From the NCBI GenBank assembly GCA_041393535.1, contig JAWKJY010000017.1:1-51965 (forward strand): 51,965 bases of DNA, written 5' to 3'. This DNA comes from JAWKJY01 sp041393535 (GTDB lineage Bacteria; Actinomycetota; Thermoleophilia; Gaiellales; Gaiellaceae). The position numbers and the translations under genes were made by a program. Shown here in pieces: positions 38,067-45,682 of the stretch; the stretch's first letter is position 1; the number at the start of each line of letters is the position of its first letter. The notes under the pieces are model-generated. The model saw only the letters and a list, made by a program, of their open reading frames with translations, was not told the DNA's origin and ran no database searches.

Positions 38067-38531
38067 CTAGCTCTTGGAGAGGCGAACGGCCGAGAGGATG
38101 TAGCCCTCGACCGGCTTCCTCGCGACCTTGACCAGCGAGTGGTCGTTGTTCGCCAGCTGCACCTTCATGCAGTACCAGGTGTCGGCCTTCGCCGCGCCCT
38201 TGTCGGTCTTGCCCGTCGGCTTGCCCGACGCGCCCGAGTAGACCCACTTCGTGGTGTAGGAGGCGGGGATGTTGCACTGGACGGTGGGGCCGTCGACGAC
38301 GCCGAGGAAGATGTGGTAGTGCCCGCCGCCCTTGACGTTCTTCTTCTTGCCGATCTGCTTCGGGAGCAGCTTGAAGTTCGCGACCGAGACCGACAGCCCG
38401 AACTGGGCCTTGCCCGGGGTCACGCCGGTGACGCCGACCGTCGGCGGGTCAGCGGCGGCCGCCGTCCCGACGACGCCGAAGGCCGCCACCAGACCGGTCA
38501 CGAGCCCCGTAGCAACGAGCTTCCTCCGCAT
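38067..38531 (-). CDS. Secreted protein of unknown function
   Basis: A 154-residue protein. Sec signal 'GLVTGLVAAFGVVGTAAAAD' with AxA cleavage, then a beta-rich mature domain: 'SVSVANFKLLPKQIGKKKNV', 'GGGHYHIFLGVVDGP', 'WYCMKVQLANNDHSLV'. The 'G.GHYHI' segment resembles copper or small-ligand binding secreted domains such as DUF4399-like proteins. Two cysteines ('VQCNIP', 'WYCMK') may pair. ATG 38531 has GGGAGGAAG 4 nt upstream, with an AT-rich GATATA promoter patch further up. No family is assigned with certainty. Confidence 0.78.
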   Translation of the reverse strand: MRRKLVATGLVTGLVAAFGVVGTAAAADPPTVGVTGVTPGKAQFGLSVSVANFKLLPKQIGKKKNVKGGGHYHIFLGVVDGPTVQCNIPASYTTKWVYSGASGKPTGKTDKGAAKADTWYCMKVQLANNDHSLVKVARKPVEGYILSAVRLSKS

Positions 38532-38733
38532 CGACTTCCTCCCGTCGTGGATCGGTTGGGCACCCGCGCACCCGAGGCCTGCACGATATATCCGTAACCC
38601 ACGAGGAGCTCGCGACGACGCGTCGCCGGGTCTGGATCCGGGGTGCGTGACGGGCTCCTGCTCGGAGGCTGCGCACATCGGCCCCGGACACGGGCGACGG
38701 CAGCGATCGGATCGGTCGGCGAGCCGGGCGGCG

Positions 38734-38835
38734 CTACTTCGCGGACTTGCGTGCGGCGCCCTTGGCGAGCGCCTTGCGCTTGTCGCGGAGCTTCTTCTTC
38801 CGCTGCCGGTCGTTCTTCGACCGCACGAGAGGCAT
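38734..38835 (-). CDS. Tiny, very basic protein
   Basis: A 33-residue protein, 'MPLVRSKNDRQRKKKLRDKR' then 'KALAKGAARKSAK', about half Lys/Arg. It could start five codons earlier at GTG 38850, which has TACAGT 8 nt upstream. Its composition is that of a ribosome- or nucleic-acid-associated mini-protein. It is divergent from the AllC-like gene. No family recognised. The full codon set is GC3-rich. Confidence 0.5.
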   Translation of the reverse strand: MPLVRSKNDRQRKKKLRDKRKALAKGAARKSAK

Positions 38836-38888
38836 GGATCCACGTCCCACGAGGCGGGACTGTAGCGAATCGACTAAGGTGGCCGCGC

Positions 38889-40117
38889 ATGTCCCTCGAC
38901 CCGGCCCGCACCGTCGCCGAGCTTCGCGAGCTGCGCTCGCTGACCGGGGACGAGCACGGCGCCCAGCGCGTCTGCTGGACGGACACGTGGGCGAGCGCCC
39001 GCAGCTGGCTCGCGGGGAAGCTCGCCGAGCTGCCGGTCGACGTCGAGACCGACGAGGCCGGGAACCTCTGGGCGACGCTCGCCGGCGCCTCCGAGCGGGC
39101 CGTCCTGATCGGCGGCCACCTCGACTCCGTGCCGAACGGCGGGTGGCTCGACGGCTGCCTGAACACGGTGGCCGGGCTCGAGGTGCTGCGCCGGCTCGCG
39201 GGCGAGGGGACGCCGCCGGCAACCGTCCGGCTCGTCGACTGGGCGGACGAGGAGGGCGCGCGGTTCGGCCGGAGCCTTTTCGGCTCGAGCTGCGTCTCAG
39301 GGACGATCGACGTGAACGCGCTCCGGGGGCTGCGCGACCGCGACGGGATCGCGCTCCCCGACGCGCTCGCCGCGCACGGGGTCGACCTCGACCGGGCGCC
39401 CGAGGCGCAGCGCCAGCGCGCGAGCGCGGCCGCCTACCTCGAGCTGCACATCGAGCAGGGGCCGGTGCTCGAGCGGCTCGACCTGCCGCTCGGCGCGGTG
39501 CTGGGGACGGTCGGCGTCGAGCGCCACATGCTCCGGTTCATCGGCCAGGCAGCGCACTCCGGCTCGACCCCGATGGAGGATCGCCGCGACGCCTTCGCCG
39601 GCGCGGCGCGGTTCGCGCTCGAGGCGCGCGAGATCGGCAAGCGCCACGGCGGCGTCTGCACGACCGGCCGGGTCACGGTCGTCCCCAACATCCCGACCGC
39701 GGTCGCCGGGGTCTGCGAGATCTCCCTCGACCAGCGCCACCTCGACGCCGACGTCCTCGCGCGGATGCTGCAGGATGCACGGGACGTCGCGTCCCGGATC
39801 GCGCGCGAGGAGCGGATCGCCGTCGAGCACGAGACCCTCTGGCGCATCGAGCCGATCCCGTTCGACCCGGAGCTGATCGACTTCTGCGACCGGGCGATCC
39901 GGAGGTCGCCGGCACGTCGCACCGGCTGCCGAGCGGGCCGCTGCACGACGCCGCGGAGATGGCGCGGGTCGGCATCCCGACGGAGATGCTCTTCGTCCAG
40001 AGCCTGAACGGGCTCTCGCACGCGAAGGAGGAGGACACGCGCGAGGAGCACCTCGAGCTCTCCGTGCGCGCCCTCGACCGCCTCGCGTCGGCGACGATCG
40101 CCCGCGTCGCCGGCTAG
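38889..40117 (+). CDS. Allantoate / N-carbamoyl-L-amino-acid amidohydrolase (M20-like), one frameshift
   Basis: About 409 residues if repaired. Zn-dependent M20-type hydrolase of the AllC/HyuC/beta-ureidopropionase group, splitting carbamoyl or ureido groups. Markers: 'LIGGHLDSVPNGGWLDG' (metal His and Asp), 'WADEEGARFGRSLFGSSCVS' (EE), 'ELHIEQGPVLE', 'AHSGSTPMEDRRDA' (dimer loop) and 'LNGLSHAKEED'. At about 39900 the frame slips: adding one G (CGGAGG to CGGGAGG) gives 'REVAGTSHRLPSGPLHDAAE' with the last metal His. Loss in a G run suggests sequencing error. The substrate (allantoate versus N-carbamoyl amino acid) is not resolved. Confidence 0.85.
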
Positions 40118-40123
40118 GGCCGC

Positions 40124-40789
40124 CTAGGCCGACGGCAGCAGCGCCGAGGCCGGGCGCTGCGCGAGCCCGCGCGGCCCGGCGAGCAGCTCGAGCACGAGCG
40201 CGGTGTCCGCGATCGGCACGTCCTCGAGGTACGCGTCCCGCTGCTCGAACGAGGCGACGACGCCGCGCACGCCGGCCGCGTAGCGCTCGGCGTCGCCGTG
40301 CGCGAGCCCCGCGAGCGCCTCGGCGACGTCGGCCGGGAATCGCTCGGCGCCGTCGGCGACCAGCCCGTCGGCGACCGGCGCCGCCGCCGCGTCGTCCCCG
40401 AGCGCGAGCAGCGCCAGCGTCGCCGCGTAGCGGCCGATCGGCGACTCCGCCCGATCCGGCTCCTGGCGCATCGCCCAGCGCGCGTCCAGCTCGACCCCGC
40501 GCGCGTCCTCAGCGATCAGCCGCATCTTCACGGCGCCGATCAGGCGGCCCCAGCTGCCGGCGGGCGCGTCCTCCCAGCTCTCGCGGTAGTGGACGGCCGC
40601 GTCGAGCAGCCATCGCCGCGCGTCGACCCCGCGCCCGGTCATCAGCAGCGCGAGCCCGCAGCCGAGCGCCGCGTTCGCGACGCGCACGAGCTGCTTCTGG
40701 CGCGCGTCCGCGTCCTCGGGCAGCGTCGTCAGCCCGTCCACGTAGCGCGCCGTCTGGCGCTCGATCAGGCCGTCCCAGTCGACGCTCAC
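40124..40789 (-). CDS. Helical-repeat protein of unknown function
   Basis: A 221-residue, mainly helical protein with TPR-like helix pairs: 'RVANAALGCGLALLMTGRGV', 'ARRWLLDAAVHYRESWEDAP', 'GRYAATLALLALGDDAAAAP' and 'DVAEALAGLAHGDAERYAAG'. It has no signal or membrane helix and no known catalytic motif. GTG 40789 is well defined by TACGCT exactly 6 nt upstream. It is convergent with the AllC-like gene (6-bp gap). No family recognised; a cytosolic scaffold is a guess. Confidence 0.72.
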   Translation of the reverse strand: MSVDWDGLIERQTARYVDGLTTLPEDADARQKQLVRVANAALGCGLALLMTGRGVDARRWLLDAAVHYRESWEDAPAGSWGRLIGAVKMRLIAEDARGVELDARWAMRQEPDRAESPIGRYAATLALLALGDDAAAAPVADGLVADGAERFPADVAEALAGLAHGDAERYAAGVRGVVASFEQRDAYLEDVPIADTALVLELLAGPRGLAQRPASALLPSA

Positions 40790-40795
40790 GCGGGC

Positions 40796-40801
40796 AGCGT
40801 A
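40796..40801 (-). promoter_or_regulatory. -10 element of the 40124-40789 gene
   Basis: TACGCT on the minus strand, 6 nt before GTG 40789. Confidence 0.5.
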
Positions 40802-40859
40802 GACGAACGCGTGGGCGCGATCCCGGGGCCCCCGGGCGGCGCAGGGCCCCGCGCGAGCG

Positions 40860-40902
40860 GCGATCGAGCCCGTCGCCCTCCCCCGGAACGGGGATCGATC
40901 GC
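40860..40902. repeat. Nested inverted repeat
   Basis: Outer arms GCGATCGA (40860-40867) and TCGATCGC (40895-40902), with an inner CCCC/GGGG hairpin. It could be a structured RNA or a terminator; no gene ends toward it. Confidence 0.4.
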
Positions 40903-40979
40903 ACGCGAAACGACGTAGGTCGAGGGCGCCCGATCAGGTACGGTGCGCGCGCGCCCTTCTCTCTACTTTTGTCAACAAC

Positions 40980-41099
40980 ATGTTGCCTGTACTCACCTGG
41001 CTGACGAAGGCGGCCACCCGCGACGGGGTCGCGGCCGTGGACGCGCCCAAGCGGCCGGGGACGCTCGTCGCGGTCATCGCGCGGATCGCGAAGGACTAG
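40980..41099 (+). CDS. Possible 39-residue mini-protein
   Basis: ATG 40980 to TAG 41099. From codon 5 onward every third position is G or C, as in real genes here. The product runs 'PVLTWLTKAATRDGVAAVDA' then 'PKRPGTLVAVIARIAKD': soluble, slightly basic, no signal peptide. There is no Shine-Dalgarno, and the start lies in the AT-rich palindrome. It may be a leftover gene fragment or a real peptide gene upstream of the HTH-TPR regulator. Weak support. Confidence 0.3.
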   Translation: MLPVLTWLTKAATRDGVAAVDAPKRPGTLVAVIARIAKD

Positions 41100-41303
41100 A
41101 GGAACGGATGACCCCGCCGTGCGGCGGGCCAGGTCGACTGCCAGCTCCGACCCGGCCAGCCGCACGCGCGAGGTGAGGAAACACAAGGGCTCCGGCGCTC
41201 CGCGACGGTCGCCCGTGTCACCGCGAGGCGGGGCGAGCGCGGGCCGCGCGCCCCCCCCACGCGGCTGGGGTCATCGTCGGTGGACTCCAGTAGAGTGAGA
41301 TCA

Positions 41304-41411
41304 GTGACCCCAGGGAAGCCCATGACGCTGGTGGCCCCACGGCAGCCCGCGCCGCTGGTGACCCCAGGGAAGCCCGCGCTGGGCCCGATGGCCCCACGGC
41401 AGGCCGGCGCG
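41304..41411. repeat. 27-bp tandem repeat, four units
   Basis: Units begin at 41304, 41331, 41358 and 41388 and alternate GTGACCCCAGGGAAGCCC with GTGGCCCCACGGCAGCCC (fourth ATGGCCCCACGGCAGGCC). Unit lengths are 27, 27, 30 and about 24 bp. The alternation means a 54-57-bp higher-order unit duplicated once. It is about 140 bp upstream of the HTH-TPR gene. Confidence 0.8.
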
Positions 41412-41536
41412 CGCCGCGGTGGTCTCGACGGTGACCGCGGACGGGGAGGAAGCGGTATTCGACATAACCGGGACTCCTTCTCATGTCGTTCGAAATGCGA
41501 CTGACGAAGCGAGCCCCGGGCCCGGGATTCGGAAGG

Positions 41537-41542
41537 TAGTTT
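41537..41542 (+). promoter_or_regulatory. -10 element of the first HTH-TPR regulator
   Basis: TAGTTT with a 7-nt gap to ATG 41550, in one of the few AT-rich spots nearby. Confidence 0.5.
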
Positions 41543-41549
41543 ACGGCAG

Positions 41550-42854
41550 ATGCCTAGACAAAAGTCAACGCACGTCGACGATCCCGTGGCCGTCGGCACG
41601 CGCCTGCGCCTCGCACGCGAGCGCGCGGGCATCAGCCAGCGGGCCCTCGCGTTCGAGGGCTGCTCCCCCGGCTACATCTCCCGGATCGAGGCGGGCGAGC
41701 GGATCCCGTCCCTCCAGCTGCTGCGCGAGCTCGGCGCGCGCCTGGGCGTGGACGCCGACTACCTCGCCTGCGGCGCGGAGCCAGAGCCGGAGCGCCACCC
41801 CATGCTGGTCGACGCCGAGATCGCGCTGCGCCTCGGCGACCTCGAGCAGGCACGCGACCTCTACACCGTCGCGCTCGAGCGGGCGGGCGAGCAGGCCGAC
41901 GTCGTCGACGCGCTGATCGGGCTCGGGAACGTCGCGCTCGCGGAGGACTCGGCGGACACGGCGATCCGGCACTTCGAGCGGGCGCTCGACCGCGCCGGCG
42001 GCGACCCGGCGGAGCTGCCCGGCCTGGCGGAGAGCCTCGGCCGCGCGTACGCGCAGGGCGGCGAGCTGCCGGCCGCGATCGCGACCTTCCGACGCTGCGT
42101 CGAGCGCTACCGCGGCGAGGGCGACCCGGTGAAGCTCGTGCGCTTCGCGTGCCTGCTCGGCTACGCGCTCACGGACAACGGGGACTTCGGCGAGGCCGAG
42201 CGCGTCGTCGCCGAGGCGCTCGAGGCCGGCCGGGAGTCGTCCGACCCGTACACGCGCGCGCGGCTCTACTGGTCGCAGTCGCGGCTGCTCGGGGAGCAGG
42301 GCATGGCGGATGCGTCCGCCCGCTACGCACAGCGGGCGCTCGACACGCTCCGCCTGACCGAGGACACCTACTGGATCGCGCACGCCCACCAGCTGCTCGC
42401 CACCGTCTACCTCGATGCCGGCCGCGCAGACGAGGCGGCGGCGCTGCTCGCCGAGGGGCGGCCGCTGATCGAGGCGACCGCGATGCCCGGCGACCTCGCG
42501 CACTACGAGATCGAGGAGGCGCGTGCGCTCGCCGCCCTCGGGCGCCACGACGATGCGGCCTCGCTGACGATGCGGGCGACGGGCCGGCTGCGCGAGGCCC
42601 GCCCGGTCGACGCCGGCCGCGGCTACGTCCTGCTCGGCCAGATCCTCGAGGAGATCGGCCAGCCCGAGCGTGCGCTCGAGATCTACGAGCTCGCCGTCGA
42701 GATGCTCGAGCAGCAGCCCGCGACCCGCTACCTACTGGACGCCCACAAGCACGTCGCCTCTCTGCTCGAGCGGCTCGGCGACACCGACGGCGCGCTCGCC
42801 TCGCTCAAGCGCGCGCTCGGTGTCCAGGAGCGCGCAGCCCGGCCGCTCGCGTAG
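41550..42854 (+). CDS. XRE-type HTH regulator with TPR domain (first copy)
   Basis: A 434-residue cytosolic regulator. Residues about 15-75 are a Cro/CI-type HTH: 'VGTRLRLARERAGISQRALA' then 'CSPGYISRIEAGERIPSLQL'. The rest is about eight TPR helix pairs, such as 'AVALERAGEQADVVDALIGL'-like 'ALERAGEQADVVDALIGLGN', 'AIRHFERALDRAGG', 'AERVVAEALEAGRESS' and 'ALEIYELAVEMLEQQ'. HTH plus TPR is the layout of peptide-sensing RRNPP proteins and also of many ligand-unknown actinobacterial regulators. ATG 41550 is leaderless (TAGTTT, 7 nt). It is transcribed toward the helicase gene, and a paralogue lies at 50077. Confidence 0.88.
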   Translation: MPRQKSTHVDDPVAVGTRLRLARERAGISQRALAFEGCSPGYISRIEAGERIPSLQLLRELGARLGVDADYLACGAEPEPERHPMLVDAEIALRLGDLEQARDLYTVALERAGEQADVVDALIGLGNVALAEDSADTAIRHFERALDRAGGDPAELPGLAESLGRAYAQGGELPAAIATFRRCVERYRGEGDPVKLVRFACLLGYALTDNGDFGEAERVVAEALEAGRESSDPYTRARLYWSQSRLLGEQGMADASARYAQRALDTLRLTEDTYWIAHAHQLLATVYLDAGRADEAAALLAEGRPLIEATAMPGDLAHYEIEEARALAALGRHDDAASLTMRATGRLREARPVDAGRGYVLLGQILEEIGQPERALEIYELAVEMLEQQPATRYLLDAHKHVASLLERLGDTDGALASLKRALGVQERAARPLA

Positions 42855-42916
42855 CGCGACGCGCCAGGTGCGCGACCCGAGCCCGCCGGTGGGATCGGGT
42901 ATGCTAGGCGCGAGGG

Positions 42917-45670
42917 GTGGCGCGCGGATCGACCGTCGTACGCGTGCCCCGGCTCATGCGGCGCGCGGAGCGCTGCTTCATGCACGAACCCACCAGGAAC
43001 CTCTCCCCCTTGTCGGAGGACGTCGACGCGCTGATCGACGCCGCCGCGCGTGCCGCGAGCTGGGTCGGGGAGTCCTTCCTGCGCGCGGACGAGGATCCGG
43101 CCGAGGCGCTCGCCGAGGGCAAGGCACGGCGGAAGGCGCTCGACGCCGCGCTCGCGGAGATGGAGGCGGGCCGGCGCATGCCCTCCGCCGACTGGCGGGT
43201 CGACTTCGCGCTGATGCTCGGGCTCGAGCGCGTCCTCAGCCAGCCGCAGCCGAAGCTGGCGTCCGGCACCGAGCTCCGCCGCCACCAGATCGACGCGCTC
43301 GCCGGGATGCTCACGGAGCTGATCGCCCGCCAGGAGGACGAGGCCGACCCGCCCGCCGCCGGCGTCGAGGCGGAGCCCGAGGAGCACCAGCCACACGACG
43401 ACGATGAGGAGCCGGACCACGAGCCGGAGGAGTTCAGCGCGGACGAGGAGCTCGAGGACGACGACGTCGGCGACGACCCCGGCGCCGCCCGGCGCTTCCG
43501 CTTCCGCCACCCGACCGCCTCGGGCAAGACCGTCGCCGCCGCGGGGTTCGTCGAGTCGGCCGCCTCGATGGGCGTCCTCGTGCTCACGCACCGGCGCCTG
43601 CTCGTCGACCAGTTCCGGCGCGACCTGTCCGCGGAGGGCTACGGCGACCGCATCGTCGAGGCCATCGTCGCGGGCATGGAGCCGCTGCGGCAGAACCCGA
43701 TCACGATCCAGACGTACGCCTGGTTCGCCCGCCACGTCGGGTCGCTCAGCCGCACCGCGTACCAGCTCGTCATCTGCGACGAGGCGCACACGGCGCTCGG
43801 CGAGAAGACGAGCGCCGCGATCCGCAGCTTCCCGGAGCCCATCTACATCGGGATGACGGCGACCGAGGAGCTGATCGCGAAGCAGGTCTCCGACGTGTTC
43901 CCGGCGTCGGTCGACGACCTCCCCCTCTCGGACGCCGCGCGGCGCGGCCTGATCGCACCGCTGCGCTGCCTGCGCGTCCCGCCCGCGGCGGCCGTCTCGA
44001 CGGTGCCGATCGTCGGCGGCGACTACGACCAGGAGGCGCTCGCCCGCGTCCTCGACCACGAGCTGATCAACCAGGCGGCCGCGAGCCTCTACCGCGATCG
44101 GTTCGGCGACTCGCCGGGCATCGTCTACGCCGCGGGCGTCGAGCACGCGTACAACCTCGCGCGCGAGTTCCGCGCCGCCGGGATCAAGGCCGAGGCGGTC
44201 AGCGGCCGGACGCCGCCGCTCCAGCTCGCGGAGACGCTCGCGGCGTACGAGCGCGGCGAGATCAACGTGCTGATCAACGCGCAGCTCCTCGCCGAGGGGT
44301 GGAACTCGCCCCGCGCCACCGTCTGCATGCACCTTGCGCCGACGGCGAGCAAGCGCGTCTACCAGCAGCGGATCGGCCGCGTCATGCGCATCCAGCCGCG
44401 CAAGGAGGCCGGCCTGATCGTCGACTTCGTCGATCCCGGCGCGACCCACACGGAGCGCACCGTGACGCTCCACTCGCTGCTCGACGCGGACTTCTACCGG
44501 CCAGGCGCGCGGGTCACGCCGGCGCCGCGCCGCAGGATGCAGCGCCGCGCCCGGCGCAAGCTCTCGCCCGCCCCGTGGCTCGTCCCGGTCACGCCGGACG
44601 CCCGCCGCCGCGTGGCCGTGATCGCACGCGAGTGGCAGCGAGTCAACCCGGCGAAGCTCGCGCTCGACGAGCAGGAGCTGTGGGCGAGGATCGCCGGGCG
44701 GCAGCTGCGCCTGGACGAGCGCCAGCAGTTCGCCGAGAAGCTCGCCAAGACGAGCCGCGAGTGCCGCGAGATGTTCCTCATGGCCTGCGCGGCCGAGAAC
44801 CCGAACCGCAGGCTGCGGCTCGCCGCCCTCGGCGACCGCGTCGGCACGACCGTCCACCGCTCGGACTTCGACGACCTCGTCTCGATCGTCTCCTCGTCGC
44901 CGGTCTGGGAGAAGGACCGCCTGCAGGGCGTGCGGATCCTGCTGCGGGCGATCGGCGACTCGAAGATCGACGTGCCCGTGGACATCGCGGCCCGCTGGAC
45001 CTGGCGGCTCGCGAAGGTCACGCGCAAGCTGCAGGACCGGCGCGCGAGCGCTGACCTGCCCGACGCGAAGCGGCTGCTCGGCACGCTCGCGAACTCGCGC
45101 GGCCACCGCCACGAGGAGAACACCGCGCGGCTCGTCAACGTCGCGCTCGAGCAGCCGATCCACGTCGCGGTCGCGCTGCTCGCCTCCGCCGAGGGGTACA
45201 CGCCGACCGCGCAGCAGCTGATCGAGCGCGCGCGGGAGCGGCTCGGCACGATCGGCGAGGTCGCGCACGCGCTGGCGGACAACCTCCCCCAGCCCAAGCA
45301 GGCGCCGGCCAAGTCGCGCCGGCGGCGGCGGAAGAAGAAGGGCGGCGCGGACGCGGCGCCGGCGACGGCCTCGGAGGCGGGCGGCGCCGGGGGCGAGGAC
45401 GGCGACGGCGAGGAGGCCGAGGGCCTCGTCGACGAGCCGGCCGAGGGCGCGCTCGTCGAGGACGCGGGCGACGCGAAGGGCAAGGCTGCGAGCGGGGACG
45501 AGGGCGCGCCGGCGCCGAAGCCGCGTCGGCCCCGCCGGCGGCGCTCGAGCGCCGCGCGGGCCGCGGCGAGCGACGACGCCGACGCGAACGGCGCGGGCCC
45601 CGGCGCGGTGGCCGTCCCGGAGGGCGCGGGCGCGCCAGCCGACGGCGGGCCCGACGAGCGGCCGGCCTAG
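42917..45670 (+). CDS. SF2 DEAD/DEAH-type helicase with acidic insert and charged tail
   Basis: A 917-residue superfamily 2 helicase. 'GTELRRHQIDALAGMLTELI' (Q-like/motif 0) is followed not by Walker A but by about 50 residues rich in Asp/Glu/Pro, then motif I 'HPTASGKTVAAAG' (about residue 199), Ia 'LTHRRLLVDQFRRDL', II 'CDEAHTALG' (about 288), III 'GMTATEEL', IV 'GIVYAAGVEHAYNLA', V 'VLINAQLLAEGWNSP' and VI 'QQRIGRVMR' (about 484). A helical domain and a disordered tail with Lys/Arg and Asp/Glu blocks end the protein. GTG 42917 has TAGGCG 6 nt upstream; ATG 42980 is an alternative. It resembles RadD/type III restriction-like helicases; role unknown. Confidence 0.85.
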   Translation: MARGSTVVRVPRLMRRAERCFMHEPTRNLSPLSEDVDALIDAAARAASWVGESFLRADEDPAEALAEGKARRKALDAALAEMEAGRRMPSADWRVDFALMLGLERVLSQPQPKLASGTELRRHQIDALAGMLTELIARQEDEADPPAAGVEAEPEEHQPHDDDEEPDHEPEEFSADEELEDDDVGDDPGAARRFRFRHPTASGKTVAAAGFVESAASMGVLVLTHRRLLVDQFRRDLSAEGYGDRIVEAIVAGMEPLRQNPITIQTYAWFARHVGSLSRTAYQLVICDEAHTALGEKTSAAIRSFPEPIYIGMTATEELIAKQVSDVFPASVDDLPLSDAARRGLIAPLRCLRVPPAAAVSTVPIVGGDYDQEALARVLDHELINQAAASLYRDRFGDSPGIVYAAGVEHAYNLAREFRAAGIKAEAVSGRTPPLQLAETLAAYERGEINVLINAQLLAEGWNSPRATVCMHLAPTASKRVYQQRIGRVMRIQPRKEAGLIVDFVDPGATHTERTVTLHSLLDADFYRPGARVTPAPRRRMQRRARRKLSPAPWLVPVTPDARRRVAVIAREWQRVNPAKLALDEQELWARIAGRQLRLDERQQFAEKLAKTSRECREMFLMACAAENPNRRLRLAALGDRVGTTVHRSDFDDLVSIVSSSPVWEKDRLQGVRILLRAIGDSKIDVPVDIAARWTWRLAKVTRKLQDRRASADLPDAKRLLGTLANSRGHRHEENTARLVNVALEQPIHVAVALLASAEGYTPTAQQLIERARERLGTIGEVAHALADNLPQPKQAPAKSRRRRRKKKGGADAAPATASEAGGAGGEDGDGEEAEGLVDEPAEGALVEDAGDAKGKAASGDEGAPAPKPRRPRRRRSSAARAAASDDADANGAGPGAVAVPEGAGAPADGGPDERPA

Positions 45671-45682
45671 CGGCGGGCGGCC

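Larger units (their letters stand above)
40790..41549. other. 760-bp gene-poor region upstream of an HTH-TPR regulator
   Basis: The longest stretch without a firm gene. It holds a nested hairpin (40860-40902), an AT-rich island (40960-40990) with palindrome CAACATGTTG, a 39-codon open frame (40980-41099), an 8-C run near 41251, an inverted repeat CTGGGGTCA / TGACCCCAG (41265-41273 and 41305-41313), four 27-bp repeat units (41304-41411) and the leaderless promoter of the regulator at 41537-41542. Confidence 0.6.

Noticed and set aside
41483..41539. An 18-codon frame just before the first HTH-TPR gene
   Set aside because: No ribosome-binding site, no signal-peptide pattern and overlap with the regulator's promoter box.
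41096..41632. Minus-strand frame with Gly-rich collagen-like repeats (GFPGVTSGA)
   Set aside because: The pattern is a by-product of the 27-bp DNA repeat. The frame overlaps the start of the HTH-TPR gene and lacks a ribosome site or coding bias.
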